64,000 bases of DNA from an uncultured Capnocytophaga sp. (GCF_937936315.1 NZ_CALGWU010000057.1:62001-126000); one strand, 5' to 3'; shown: positions 49,615 through 59,867, counted from the stretch's first letter. Notes: generated by a model not told the origin, from the sequence alone. Made by a program: numbers and translations.

Positions 49615-51969
49615 CTACTCATTAGCAAATTGTTTCATTGTGTACAATATCAATTCAGTAGTGTTTTTTTCGGTGACTACCCAAATAGATTTATCGTAAT
49701 CTACATCTATAGCAATGGGTGAAATAGACTCTACGGGAAAATCTTTTAGCAAGTTGCCTTTTTCGTTGTATAGGTAGGCTTTTTGAGTATTCTGTTCGGT
49801 TACTGATACGTAGTTCATTCCGCGAATGCGAAACAATTTAGGACGGCTGTATTTTCCTTCAGTGAGTTCGATACGTTGATTACCAATAGTGAGTATATTC
49901 CCTGAAAGTGAGGCAAGTACATAGCGATTTCCGCCCCAATAAAAAGGTTCGGTAAGTGATAGGTTTTTGCGGGTCATTCCGCCTTTTTCGTCTATAGAGA
50001 TAAGCGTACCATCACTATTAGTGAACATAAAGAGGTTACCTAACACCAAAGGCGGATTGTTAGAAAAACTATAGGCGCCTTTCACAGTAATACGGGGCTC
50101 GCCATTGCGGTGCAAGATGTTGAAAGTGCCATTGTTAGATGAGTAAATGAGATAGTCTTTCCCATTGAAACGATAGTGTTTAGGGGTAAACAAAGGTTTG
50201 CCATTCGTATGCTGGTTAAAACCTTTCACTTCTTGCCCTTTCTTATCTAAAAGGTGAAGAGTATTGCCTTCGGCAAATAGGAATCGATACTCGCGATTAC
50301 TTTCATAATCAAAGACTTCTAAGGGGGTAATAGGATTTTTATACTGCAAAGGGAAAGGGGCTACCTCCTTGCCATTGCGGTCGATTACCCAAATGGATTT
50401 TTCGGTAGTGAAAGCCATTTGCAGGAAGCCATTTTTGAACAAATCTACTTGGTAGATAGGACTTTTTATTTTTCCATCTAAGCGTTTTTTCCACAGTAGG
50501 GATCCGTTGTTAGCTATGAGATAGAGGTAGTTATTTTCATCTTGGACAGCTATTTCTAATCGTTTGGTGCGGTGGTTTAAGAGAATGACGGGCTCACTTG
50601 CCATAGCATCGTCTAAGGCAAAGCGGAAACGCTCGCGCATCTCATCAGAAAGGGTGCTTTCAGTTTGTTTTTCACTTACAAAATTCAGCACGTAATAGTC
50701 GTTTTGAGGCGTTTGCTGGAAAAGAGCCCAACGGTAATTTTCGGCTATTGCAGGAAAACGACTGCTAAATGAAGGGTTGTCGTAAAGATTGACAATACGG
50801 GAGAAAGTAACATTTGAAGCACTATTTTCTTCTAATAATCCAAAAGCTTTATTCGCTGATAACACATTACCCCGCTGCATATCGTTCACTACAGAGATGA
50901 GGAGTTCTTTGGTTTTGGTGAGTACCAATTGCTTTTGATATACGCCTGCATAACGCGGAATGAAATCTTTTACAAATGAAGTGAAGAAACTTATGGGCAG
51001 GTCGGGGTTGAGTTCGTACATTGGGAAGTTGTATTTGAAATCCTCGGAGAGTACGGGTAGTTGTTGAAGGGTTTCATCTACATCAAATGAGGAAACAACT
51101 GCAAATTGACCTTCGGTTACGCGCCCAAAAGCAACCCCATTGATAGAAGTTCTAAAGGGACTTTCTTGTGCTATACTGTCGTTTTGTATCAGTTTTTCGG
51201 CATCATCAAAAGTATAAGCACTGATGCTGAGCACACGAGCAGGCATTAGACTTAGGGCATTGTTTTGGTAGGGGACAGTGTGGAGCATCACATCGGTATT
51301 TGCCTCTTTATCAATAGTGGTTACCCCGCTGAGACGCACATTGTTTTCTTCTAAAAAGAGATCAAAAGCTACCCAGTTTTTACAATTTGCAAGTGGTTTT
51401 TCACCAAAGAAAGGTTCGAAATAATCGTTGGCAGCGTTTTTTTGTAAAAATAGGTTTGCTACACATTCAGTACCGCTAATTTGTTGTAGTTTTTCTAAAT
51501 CCTGTTGAGCATCGCTCTTGTTTTGTTTGTTTAAAGAGGTGTACTCAGAAAGTTTTTCGCCATCGCTGATGAGCAAGTAATCACCATAAATTGTATAGAA
51601 CCACTCTTTGCCAAACAAGGCTTGTTTTTGCACTTGTGCAGAGGCGTTTTTCCAAGTAGCTGATTTCTCGTTATTTTCTTTTTTACAAATAAAAAAGCAA
51701 TTGCCTTCAGTAGAAAATGCTACCCATATATCATCATTTACGGGTAAAGTTCCTAAGAGTTTTACTTCGTGCAAACGCAATATACGAGGGTTATGAGCTT
51801 TCCAAAAGCTATTGTTCGTAAGGGCACTCAGGAAGTTGTCGCAGTTGTTGATATGGTAGATGAGCTCAGTATTTTCGGGGAAAGTAAAAGGAGTGAGGGT
51901 TGCTTTTTTTTCTTTAGAAGTACAAGCAACCAAAAAGAGCAAGGTTATTATGTAGAAACAATACTTCAC
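49615..51969 (-). CDS. Large lipoprotein with beta-propeller-like C-terminal half, function unknown
   Basis: 784 residues. The lipoprotein signal is MKYCFYIITLLFLVACTSKE (Cys16). The first half (about 20-440) is a mixed alpha/beta region with little internal repetition. The second half (about 470-780) has repeated short strand units of the kind RRLEIAVQDENNYLYLIANN and NGFLQMAFTTEKSIWVIDRN, suggesting a PQQ- or YVTN-like propeller. It has a promoter at 51997-52027 and lies between rpoC and uvrC on the same strand. I do not recognise a specific family, though Flavobacteriia carry similar proteins. Confidence 0.78.
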   Translation of the reverse strand: MKYCFYIITLLFLVACTSKEKKATLTPFTFPENTELIYHINNCDNFLSALTNNSFWKAHNPRILRLHEVKLLGTLPVNDDIWVAFSTEGNCFFICKKENNEKSATWKNASAQVQKQALFGKEWFYTIYGDYLLISDGEKLSEYTSLNKQNKSDAQQDLEKLQQISGTECVANLFLQKNAANDYFEPFFGEKPLANCKNWVAFDLFLEENNVRLSGVTTIDKEANTDVMLHTVPYQNNALSLMPARVLSISAYTFDDAEKLIQNDSIAQESPFRTSINGVAFGRVTEGQFAVVSSFDVDETLQQLPVLSEDFKYNFPMYELNPDLPISFFTSFVKDFIPRYAGVYQKQLVLTKTKELLISVVNDMQRGNVLSANKAFGLLEENSASNVTFSRIVNLYDNPSFSSRFPAIAENYRWALFQQTPQNDYYVLNFVSEKQTESTLSDEMRERFRFALDDAMASEPVILLNHRTKRLEIAVQDENNYLYLIANNGSLLWKKRLDGKIKSPIYQVDLFKNGFLQMAFTTEKSIWVIDRNGKEVAPFPLQYKNPITPLEVFDYESNREYRFLFAEGNTLHLLDKKGQEVKGFNQHTNGKPLFTPKHYRFNGKDYLIYSSNNGTFNILHRNGEPRITVKGAYSFSNNPPLVLGNLFMFTNSDGTLISIDEKGGMTRKNLSLTEPFYWGGNRYVLASLSGNILTIGNQRIELTEGKYSRPKLFRIRGMNYVSVTEQNTQKAYLYNEKGNLLKDFPVESISPIAIDVDYDKSIWVVTEKNTTELILYTMKQFANE

Positions 51970-51996
51970 TACTTAAAATTATTGATGATGAAAGTG

Positions 51997-52027
51997 CAAA
52001 GATATGTAATAATTAGCAAATTAGCAA
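51997..52027 (-). promoter_or_regulatory. Promoter of the large lipoprotein
   Basis: Minus-strand TTG (52027-52025), 20 bases, TATCTTTG (52004-51997), 28 bases before the ATG. The -33 element sits in a short AT-rich duplication TTAGCAAATTAGCAAATTA, two bases from the uvrC stop. Confidence 0.7.
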
Positions 52028-52028
52028 A

Positions 52029-53810
52029 TTACGGATGGTGAAAATACTCATACACTTTTTTACCTCTAAAACCTATGATCTTTGTGAGTTCTTCTAATGT
52101 AGCCTCACGGATGCGTTTTACGGATTTGAAGTGTTGGAGGAGCGTTTCTTTGGTTTTATCGCCTATCCCCCCTACCCCATCGAGTTCGGATACAATAGCT
52201 GATTTGCTGCGTTTTTGGCGGTGGAACGTAATACCAAAACGGTGTGCTTCGTCACGCAATTGCTGAATTACACGCAGGGTTTCGGAACGCTTATCTAAAT
52301 ACAAAGGGACACTATCTTCGGGGAAATAAATTTCCTCTAACCGCTTGGCAATGCCTATAATAGCTATCTTACCGCGCAATTCTAACTGTTCTAAGGCTTT
52401 TAGAGCTGATGAGAGTTGCCCTTTACCTCCATCGATGATAATGAGTTGAGGCAGCGGTTGTTGTTCGTCTAACAAACGGCGGTAACGGCGATATACCGCT
52501 TCTTCCATAGAAGCAAAATCGTTAGGACCTTCGACAGTTTTTACATTGAAATGGCGATAGTCCTTTTTGCTTGGTTTGGCATTTTTAAAGACTACACAAG
52601 CTGATACAGGGTTTGTACCCTGAATGTTAGAGTTATCGAAACACTCTATATGCACGGGAGGTACCGAGAGGTGCAAATCGCGTTGCATCTGGGTGAGAAT
52701 GCGATTGGTATGGCGTTCAGGGTCTACTATTTTTTCTTGTTTGAACCTATCTTGACGGAAGTGTTTGGCATTGCGCAAGGAGAGTTCCAAGAGTTGTTTT
52801 TTCTCACCTGCTTTAGGGATAGTAGCTTGCAATCCGTCGGAAAGGGTTACATCAAAAGGTACGATAATTTCCTTAGATACAGAGAAGAAGCGTTCACGAA
52901 TATCAATAATAGCATATTCTAAAAGCTCTCTATCAGTCTCGTCTAATTTCTTTTTAATCTCCAAAGTATGAGCGCGCACAATCGCTCCATAAGCCACTTG
53001 CAAGAAGTTTACATACCCATATTCTTCATCGGAAACGATAGAGAATACATCGACATTGGTAATTTTACTACTCACAATAGTAGATTTAGCTTGGTAGTTT
53101 TCCAAACTTTGTATTTTCTGTTTAATGAGATGCGCTTCTTCAAAACGCATTTCGGCAGCTAATGCCATCATTTCTTCTTTGAAATGCTTGAGTGCTTCTT
53201 TGAAATTTCCTTTGAGGATTTCGACTATCTGCTGGATATTACTATTATAATCTTGTTCGCTTTGATATCCTTCACAAGGTCCTTTACAATTTTTTAGATG
53301 GTATTCCAAACACACTTTAAACTTGTGATTGGCTACGTTTTGGGGCGACAAATCGTAGTTGCAATTACGCAAGGGGAAGAGTTCTTTTATCAAATCTAAA
53401 AGCGTGTGTACCGTTTTCATACTGGTATAAGGACCGAAGTACAAGGAGCCATCCTTTACTACTCTACGCGTAGAGAAGACACGGGGAAAACGTTCTTTTT
53501 TCACGCATATCCAAGGATAACTTTTATCGTCTTTCAAAAGGATGTTGTAGCGAGGTTGGTATTTTTTGATAAGGTTGTTTTCTAGTAGTAAAGCATCGCT
53601 TTCTGTAGCTACAACGATGTGTTCTATGCGTACAATTTTTTTTACCAAGACACGAGTTTTGGCATTATCGTGTTCTTTTTGAAAATAAGAGGAGACACGT
53701 TTTTTGAGATTGATAGCCTTTCCTACATAGATAAGGGTATTATTAGCATCGTAAAACTGATATATCCCAGGGTTATTAGGTAAGGTTTGTAATTGGATAT
53801 CTATAGTCAT
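52029..53810 (-). CDS. uvrC: Excinuclease ABC subunit C
   Basis: Dual-incision nuclease of nucleotide excision repair (593 residues). The GIY-YIG nuclease domain is at the N-terminus (NPGIYQFYDANNTLIYVGKA, about 13-90). The UVR motif that binds UvrB is MRFEEAHLIKQKIQSLENYQ (about 205-225). The RNase-H-like second nuclease contains IECFDNSNIQGTNPVSACVV and IIIDGGKGQLSSALKAL. Tandem helix-hairpin-helix motifs end the protein (GVGGIGDKTKETLLQHF, LTKIIGFRGKKVYEYF). Length and order are normal. Confidence 0.97.
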   Translation of the reverse strand: MTIDIQLQTLPNNPGIYQFYDANNTLIYVGKAINLKKRVSSYFQKEHDNAKTRVLVKKIVRIEHIVVATESDALLLENNLIKKYQPRYNILLKDDKSYPWICVKKERFPRVFSTRRVVKDGSLYFGPYTSMKTVHTLLDLIKELFPLRNCNYDLSPQNVANHKFKVCLEYHLKNCKGPCEGYQSEQDYNSNIQQIVEILKGNFKEALKHFKEEMMALAAEMRFEEAHLIKQKIQSLENYQAKSTIVSSKITNVDVFSIVSDEEYGYVNFLQVAYGAIVRAHTLEIKKKLDETDRELLEYAIIDIRERFFSVSKEIIVPFDVTLSDGLQATIPKAGEKKQLLELSLRNAKHFRQDRFKQEKIVDPERHTNRILTQMQRDLHLSVPPVHIECFDNSNIQGTNPVSACVVFKNAKPSKKDYRHFNVKTVEGPNDFASMEEAVYRRYRRLLDEQQPLPQLIIIDGGKGQLSSALKALEQLELRGKIAIIGIAKRLEEIYFPEDSVPLYLDKRSETLRVIQQLRDEAHRFGITFHRQKRSKSAIVSELDGVGGIGDKTKETLLQHFKSVKRIREATLEELTKIIGFRGKKVYEYFHHP

Positions 53811-53833
53811 ATTATATAGGGGTTAGGAGATAG

Positions 53834-53865
53834 AAAAGAGGCTACCTTAAGTGGTAGCCTCTTTT
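53834..53865 (-). terminator. Terminator of the OmpA-family gene
   Basis: 13-base perfect arms AAAAGAGGCTACC and GGTAGCCTCTTTT with a six-base loop, located between the OmpA stop and the uvrC start. Confidence 0.82.
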
Positions 53866-53896
53866 TTGTTTTATAAAGATAAAAACGTTCCTAGAC

Positions 53897-55261
53897 TTAT
53901 TTTACCAAGTTGATTTCAACACGGCGGTTAAGTTCTCTACCTTTCTTAGTTTTGTTAGAAGCGATAGGTTTTTCAGGACCGAAACCTTTAGCAGTAAGAC
54001 GAGCTTGGTCAATACCTTTATCAATTAAGTAAGCCTTAACTGAGTAAGCTCTATCTTCAGAAAGTTTTTGGTTTTTAGCTTTGTTACCGGTGCTATCAGT
54101 GTAACCTTCTACTGAGAATTTAGCGTTTTTGTATTTGTTCAATACATTAACGATGTTATTCAATACAGTAGCAGACTCAGGGCGGATAGTAGATTTACCT
54201 AGGTCGAACAAGATAGTTTTAGCAAAGCTATTCAATTGAGTTTGTACTTCTTGAGTTACTTCAGGGCAACCGTTGTTAGAAGCAGGTCCAGCTTCTTCTG
54301 GGCACTCATCATCTTTATCAAGAACTCCGTCACCATCGGTATCAGGCCAAGGGCAACCTTTGTTTTCTTTAGGTCCAGCTACGTCTTTACATTGGTCTAC
54401 GTTATCAGACACACCGTCGCCGTCAGTATCAGGACAACCGTTGAATTCTTTAAGACCAGCTTCATCTGGGCAAGCGTCGTCTTTATCAGCGATACCGTCG
54501 CCATCTCTATCAGGGCAACCGTTTAATTCTTTAAGACCAGCTTCATCTGGGCATTGGTCATCTTTATCAGCTACTCCGTCGCCATCTCTATCAGGGCAAC
54601 CGTTTAATTCTTTTACTCCTGGTTCATCAGGGCAAAGGTCATCTTTATCGGCTACGCCATCTTTATCGCGGTCTTTTTTACCGAATTTGATAGCAATACC
54701 AGCTGCATGTTGGAAGTAGTCTTCTTGAGAGCCAGATTTGAAAGTTGGGTTATAGGCAGTTTGCAAGTTGATACCAATGTTTTCGGTAAACCAGAAGTTT
54801 ACACCTCCACCGCCTAAAGCGCGGAATTTACCTTCGTTGTCGATAGCAGCATAGCCACCACCTAATTGTAAGAATGGGTCAAACCATCTTGCACCTTTCC
54901 AAAGGTTGTTCAAGTGGTATTTTACAGCCAAGTTGGCAGCCCAAAAAGATAAGTCTACTTTGTTATCGAGATCTTTGTTATAACCGAAACCTTTTTCGAT
55001 TTTGTTCAATGATCCAGAGAGTTCAGCAGAGAAACCAGAGCCAATGTATCTACCTACAGAAAGGCGAGAAACAGCGGGAAGGATGTTGATATCACTTGGT
55101 CCAGCCCAGTCTTTCATCAAGTACCCAAAGTCCTCTGGAGTACGTACATCGACGGTATTCACTCCAAATCCTATTTGCCAAGGACTGTTTTCATCTTGTG
55201 CTTGAGCTCCTACTGAAAAAGCAGCAGCTAAAGCAAATAAAGTTAATTTGATTTTCTTCAT
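53897..55261 (-). CDS. OmpA family protein with thrombospondin type 3 repeats
   Basis: Outer-membrane protein of about 454 residues. The start at 55261 gives the signal peptide MKKIKLTLFALAAAFSVGAQ; an earlier in-frame codon lies inside or past the -7 element. An N-terminal eight-stranded barrel-like domain (about 25-205) is followed by five calcium-binding type-3 units (pattern D-x-D-x-D-G-x-x-D plus C-P-D-E-A-G-x-K-E-x-N-G-C, about 205-330). A C-terminal OmpA domain binds peptidoglycan (FDLGKSTIRPESATVLNNIV, VEGYTDSTGN, RLTAKGFGPEKPIASN). It is probably an abundant envelope anchor. The repeats are near identical at DNA level. Confidence 0.94.
   Translation of the reverse strand: MKKIKLTLFALAAAFSVGAQAQDENSPWQIGFGVNTVDVRTPEDFGYLMKDWAGPSDINILPAVSRLSVGRYIGSGFSAELSGSLNKIEKGFGYNKDLDNKVDLSFWAANLAVKYHLNNLWKGARWFDPFLQLGGGYAAIDNEGKFRALGGGGVNFWFTENIGINLQTAYNPTFKSGSQEDYFQHAAGIAIKFGKKDRDKDGVADKDDLCPDEPGVKELNGCPDRDGDGVADKDDQCPDEAGLKELNGCPDRDGDGIADKDDACPDEAGLKEFNGCPDTDGDGVSDNVDQCKDVAGPKENKGCPWPDTDGDGVLDKDDECPEEAGPASNNGCPEVTQEVQTQLNSFAKTILFDLGKSTIRPESATVLNNIVNVLNKYKNAKFSVEGYTDSTGNKAKNQKLSEDRAYSVKAYLIDKGIDQARLTAKGFGPEKPIASNKTKKGRELNRRVEINLVK
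54300..54660. repeat. In-gene tandem repeats coding the TSP3 units
   Basis: About 75-base units (one TSP3 unit each) with the recurring motif CCATCTCTATCAGGGCAACC, spaced by whole codons. Copy number may vary by slippage, changing linker length between barrel and OmpA domain. Confidence 0.7.
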
Positions 55262-55300
55262 ACTTAAAAATGAATTTTGATTACTATTTAAATTTGGGGG

Positions 55301-55308
55301 CAAATATA
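55301..55308 (-). promoter_or_regulatory. Likely -7 element of the OmpA-family gene
   Basis: TATATTTG on the minus strand 40 bases before the ATG, in a 202-base AT-rich gap. No TTG at the usual spacing. The remaining gap shows only long A/T runs. Confidence 0.45.
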
Positions 55309-55463
55309 AGTATTATTTTAATATCTATAAATTTTTAAGTACATTTTTTTTCTTTTTTTTTTTATGGTATAAAAAAATGACTTAAAAACACAGTGTTTAA
55401 AACAGCATTATATTTTGCTCCATTTATTATTACAATATTGATTATTAACTACTTAGTTATATA

Positions 55464-58400
55464 TTACAGCCATTTTACCAAGGCAAAATCTTGGCGGTGA
55501 GGCAATAAATTATTTTTAGGGAAAATTCGTATTGCCAAGTGTAAAGCGCCGGGATATTCGGAAGCAATTTCTAATTGATAAGTAGCTTTATTACCTTCTT
55601 GAGTTACTACCGTAAACTCACTTGTAGAGAGTACTTTGAACTTATCATCTTTTTGTTGAGCGACAACGAGTTCTACACCTACATCTTGAGGGCGCAAATC
55701 GCCTAATTCTAGAGTGATTTCACCTTTGTAAACCTTACCAATAGAGATGAGTTGTTCGTTGCGATTAGGGACTTTAAAGTTAGCCACCTTTATATTATCC
55801 CATTCTTGAGTTACTTTACGTTTCCAATTAGAAAGCTCGATAGCTGTAGCGAACTTATTGTCTTTCAGTTTAGTTACGCGTTCAGTCATCGGGTAATAAT
55901 ATTGGTTTTCGTAATCGGTGAGCATACGAGTAGTGGTGAAATTGACGGCTACTTTGGCGATTGTATTTTTGATAAGGGCGCACCAACGAGATGATATACC
56001 ATCTTTATTTTTATCGTAGAATATAGGGGCGATTTCATCTTCGATAATGTTGTAAATAGTTTCGGCGTCCATTTCGTCTTGATATTGTTGATTTTCGTAA
56101 GATCGTTCCATAGGCAGCGCCCAACCAGCGTCTTCGCGGTATCCTTCTACCCACCAACCATCGAGAACGCTGAAGTGCATAGTACCATTCATTGCTGCTT
56201 TTTCACCACTGGTTCCTGAAGCTTCGAGCGGACGTGTAGGGGTGTTCATCCAAACGTCTACCCCTTGTACCATGTGTCGTGCGAGTTCCATATCGTAGTT
56301 AGGTATGAATAATATTTTACCTAGGAACTGTGGTAATTTGGAGATTTCGACGATGTTTTTAATCAAGTCTTGACCTGCTTTATCGGCGGGGTGAGCTTTA
56401 CCAGCGAATATGAATTGAACAGGGCGTTCTGGGTTATTTACGATTCTATCCAAACGTTCTATATTAGTAAAGAGCAAGTGAGCGCGTTTGTAGGTTGCAA
56501 AACGGCGTGCAAAACCAATAGTAAGGATATCTTCTCTTAAATTTTCTTTAATTTCTACCAGCTGACGAGGAGAGAAATAAGGAGTATTTTTTTCTAGGCG
56601 CAATTTTTGTTCTACACGGCGCAAGAGTTTAGATCGGAGGGCTGTTTTGATTTCCCACACACGTTGATCGGATACTTTGTAAATACCTTCAAAGCTTTTA
56701 GGGTCGTAGTGGTGAGTTTTGTAGTCTTTACCAAAGACTTCATTTTCGACTTCTTTCCAAAGGCCGGCTGTCCAAGTAGGTTGGTGTACCCCGTTGGTTA
56801 CATAACTAATATGGAGTTCTTCAGGCATATATCCAGGCCACAAGTCTTTGAGGATATCTTTACTTACCTCGCCATGGAGCCAGCTCACACCATTTACTTC
56901 TTGAGAGAGGTTAGCAGCGAGGTTACTCATTGAGAATTTCTCGTGAGGGTTGCTCAAATTGATTTTACCTAAAGCAAGGATTTGTTCCCAATTCACGTGT
57001 AATTTATCGGAGTAACCTGCTAAATAAGCACGTAATAAACCTTCTTCAAAAGCATCGTGACCTGCAGGTACAGGAGTGTGCGTAGTGAAGAGAGACGAAG
57101 CACGTACTACTTCAACTGCTTCAGAGAAAGTGAGGTTGTTATTTTGTATATATTCGCTAAGGCGTTCTAAACCTATAAAGGCAGCGTGACCTTCGTTGCA
57201 GTGGTAAATATCACTATCGATACCTAATTTGCGCAACATTTTGATACCACCTAAACCTAACAACATTTCTTGTTTGAGACGATTTTCCCAGTCGCCACCA
57301 TATAAGTGGTGAGTGATAGAACGGTCGTCTTCGCGGTTGTTTTCAAAATCGGTATCGAGGAGATAGAGTTCTATACGACCTACATCGACACGCCATACAC
57401 GAGCGTAGAGGGTACGCCCAGGAAGTTCGATAGAAATTACTATCCACTTACCAGTCTCGGGGTCGAATACAGGGGTTACAGGTATTTTAGAGAAATCTTG
57501 AGCTTCGTAATCGGCTTCTTGGTTACCTGCCGAGGACAGTTTTTGAGTGAAATAGCCATAGCGGTATAACAAACCTACCCCAGTGATTTTGGTAGCTTTA
57601 TCACTAGCTTCTTTTAGATAGTCGCCCGCTAAGATACCCAGACCTCCTGAATAGATTTTCAAAGAAGAGTGCAAGCCGTATTCCATACTAAAATAAGAAA
57701 TAGACGGACTTACCATTTCGGCTTTTTTAGCCATATATTCCTGAAAATCACCATATACTTTGGAGAGGTTACGCATAAATACCGCATCGTTTTCCAACTC
57801 TTTATAACGAGAGAGGGAAATGCTATCAAGCAAGGCAATAGGGTTTTTGCGCACTTCTATCCATTTTGCTTTATCAATGTATTTGAACACTTCATAAGCC
57901 TCATCGTTCCAGCACCACCAAAGGTTTTTGGCAAGTTCTTCGAGCGGTTGCAAGGCTTCGGGGATAGCACGGTGGATAATCACACTACGCCAATTAGGAG
58001 TATTGACTACTTTGGATTTTTCTAAATAAGCTACACCATCAGTTTCTACAGGAGGGAGATTTTCTACTCTATCTTCTATATTTTCGAGAGTGAGTTCGTA
58101 ACACTTGATATAGTATTTTACTAAGTTTTTCCAAAGAGCGATTTCGGAGACTTTAGCTGCTGTTTCGCGCAATGCTTTAGCCTCTTCTTCTTTTCTATCT
58201 AATAGGTTTTGTATATTTTTAGCGATAGCTCCTACTACTTCGCCATAGTTACTATCGTTACGATTTACAACTTCTATAGCTTTTTGTTTTTCGGGGTAGT
58301 AATCATTGACCCATTTGCCGAATCCTGCCAAAGTAGTGGTGATAGTAGGTACTTTGAAAGCTAAGCTTTCGAGAGGGGTATAGCCCCAAGGTTCGTAGTA

Positions 58401-59702
58401 AGAAGGGAAAGCAGTGCCATCTAATCCGATGAGCAATTCGTAATAAGAAAGGTTGAACACACCATCATTACCATTGAGGTAACTTGGGCAGAAAATCACT
58501 TTCACCTTATCTTCCTTGCGGTTGAACAGTTGTTGCTCGTTGATGCGTTTTATGATGGCATCATTATAAACGTTAGGGAGTATATGAGTGAGGTGTTTTT
58601 GTTCGTTAGGTGCTGTTTTTTCGGGGTGTTTAAGGTTGTTAAGCAATCCTTGGTTAGGAGCGTCGTAGGCAGTAGGGATAAGAATATAAGCCAAGAGCTC
58701 TTTTTTATTTTTAGGATTACGATTGAGGGCTCCCAAAGCATCGATAAAGGCATCGATTCCTTTATTGCGGAACTCATAACGGCCACTAATAGCGACGATT
58801 TTGGTTTTCTCACTAATAGGTTGAGCTACTAAGGCTTGTGCTACATTGATGAGGCGTTCTCTAGCTATTTTTCGTTTTTTATCGAAATCTTTTTCAGCAG
58901 GAACGATAGCATCGTTGAAGCCATTAGGGGTAATTATATCTGTTTTTCTAGAGAGGAAGTGCAAAGCTTCTTGTGCTGTAATTTCGCTTACAGTAGTGAA
59001 GCAATCGGCTACTTTAGTAGTTTCTTTTTCGAGGAAGTGCTTGTGTTGTACCCCAAAACGGTAAGCCATTTCTTCGGGGTTGTAGTTTTTCATTTCGTTG
59101 TAGAGCGGATAGCCATTGCCTGCTATAGAACGACCTACGACTGTAGCGTGAGTAGTGAATACTGAACCTATTTTAGGCATTTCACCTTCTAAATAGAGTA
59201 ATGCACTACCTGTCATCCACTCGTGGAAGTGGCATATTACGTTTTCGCGTGAAGCAGTGTTGAACTTCACGAAACTCTCGATTACTTTTCCAACGGCATA
59301 ACCAAAGAGTACAGACTCTACATAATCCCAAGGACTATTGAAAGAATCGAGTTTATAGTTATCCCAATAGTAACGTAAAACTTCATTTTTAGCGCTTACA
59401 TAATGAGAAAAATCAACAAGGATAACAATAGGATTTCCCTCTATTTTCCAGTTACCAACACGTACGCGTAATCCTTCGGAGGCAGCTTTGGCACGCCAAG
59501 ATTTGAAGAGTCCTGGGTTTTCTACAAATTCTTTATTTTCATTGTGTTGCCAGATATCAGGACCTATCAGAATATATTTACTTCTGAATTGTTTGGCAAT
59601 AGCAGGGGCTTTAGTAGCGATAACGGTGTGGATACCGCCTACTTTGTTACATACTTCCCAACTGGTTTCGAAAACATAGTCGGGGTTAAATTTTTTTGTC
59701 AT
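55464..59702 (-). CDS. Glycogen synthase (GT3-like)-alpha-glucan phosphorylase (GT35) fusion
   Basis: 1412 residues, no export signal. The N-terminal 550 residues are a GT3-type glycogen synthase: FETSWEVCNKVGGIHTVIAT, the HEWMTGSALLYLEG region and SYYEPWGYTPLESLAFKVPT near the C-terminal lobe. After a hinge, a DUF3417 segment (EELAKNLWWCWNDEAYEVFK, about 590) leads the GT35 phosphorylase: YFSMEYGLHSSLKIYSGGLG, YHCNEGHAAFIGLERL, LFTTHTPVPAGHDAFEEG, and the pyridoxal-phosphate site EASGTSGEKAAMNG (Lys about 1167). A beta-rich tail ends the protein. One chain would thus hold both the elongating and the degrading activity for storage alpha-glucan. No glgB or glgC is in the window. Confidence 0.9.
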   Translation of the reverse strand: MTKKFNPDYVFETSWEVCNKVGGIHTVIATKAPAIAKQFRSKYILIGPDIWQHNENKEFVENPGLFKSWRAKAASEGLRVRVGNWKIEGNPIVILVDFSHYVSAKNEVLRYYWDNYKLDSFNSPWDYVESVLFGYAVGKVIESFVKFNTASRENVICHFHEWMTGSALLYLEGEMPKIGSVFTTHATVVGRSIAGNGYPLYNEMKNYNPEEMAYRFGVQHKHFLEKETTKVADCFTTVSEITAQEALHFLSRKTDIITPNGFNDAIVPAEKDFDKKRKIARERLINVAQALVAQPISEKTKIVAISGRYEFRNKGIDAFIDALGALNRNPKNKKELLAYILIPTAYDAPNQGLLNNLKHPEKTAPNEQKHLTHILPNVYNDAIIKRINEQQLFNRKEDKVKVIFCPSYLNGNDGVFNLSYYELLIGLDGTAFPSYYEPWGYTPLESLAFKVPTITTTLAGFGKWVNDYYPEKQKAIEVVNRNDSNYGEVVGAIAKNIQNLLDRKEEEAKALRETAAKVSEIALWKNLVKYYIKCYELTLENIEDRVENLPPVETDGVAYLEKSKVVNTPNWRSVIIHRAIPEALQPLEELAKNLWWCWNDEAYEVFKYIDKAKWIEVRKNPIALLDSISLSRYKELENDAVFMRNLSKVYGDFQEYMAKKAEMVSPSISYFSMEYGLHSSLKIYSGGLGILAGDYLKEASDKATKITGVGLLYRYGYFTQKLSSAGNQEADYEAQDFSKIPVTPVFDPETGKWIVISIELPGRTLYARVWRVDVGRIELYLLDTDFENNREDDRSITHHLYGGDWENRLKQEMLLGLGGIKMLRKLGIDSDIYHCNEGHAAFIGLERLSEYIQNNNLTFSEAVEVVRASSLFTTHTPVPAGHDAFEEGLLRAYLAGYSDKLHVNWEQILALGKINLSNPHEKFSMSNLAANLSQEVNGVSWLHGEVSKDILKDLWPGYMPEELHISYVTNGVHQPTWTAGLWKEVENEVFGKDYKTHHYDPKSFEGIYKVSDQRVWEIKTALRSKLLRRVEQKLRLEKNTPYFSPRQLVEIKENLREDILTIGFARRFATYKRAHLLFTNIERLDRIVNNPERPVQFIFAGKAHPADKAGQDLIKNIVEISKLPQFLGKILFIPNYDMELARHMVQGVDVWMNTPTRPLEASGTSGEKAAMNGTMHFSVLDGWWVEGYREDAGWALPMERSYENQQYQDEMDAETIYNIIEDEIAPIFYDKNKDGISSRWCALIKNTIAKVAVNFTTTRMLTDYENQYYYPMTERVTKLKDNKFATAIELSNWKRKVTQEWDNIKVANFKVPNRNEQLISIGKVYKGEITLELGDLRPQDVGVELVVAQQKDDKFKVLSTSEFTVVTQEGNKATYQLEIASEYPGALHLAIRIFPKNNLLPHRQDFALVKWL

Positions 59703-59781
59703 ACTCTTTATATTTAGTGGCTAGTTTTTAGTTAACGGGGTAACAGCTAATGTTATGTTTATATTTATAAAAAATATGCTG

Positions 59782-59811
59782 CAAAGATACAAAGATTTTT
59801 ATTGACTGCAA
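59782..59811 (-). promoter_or_regulatory. Promoter of the glycogen fusion gene
   Basis: Minus-strand TTG (59811-59809), 19 bases, TATCTTTG (59789-59782), about 80 bases before the ATG. Confidence 0.7.
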
Positions 59812-59867
59812 TACTTTTGGGGATTTTTTTAGATAAGAGATAAGGGTTAATATAAAAATTAACTCAA

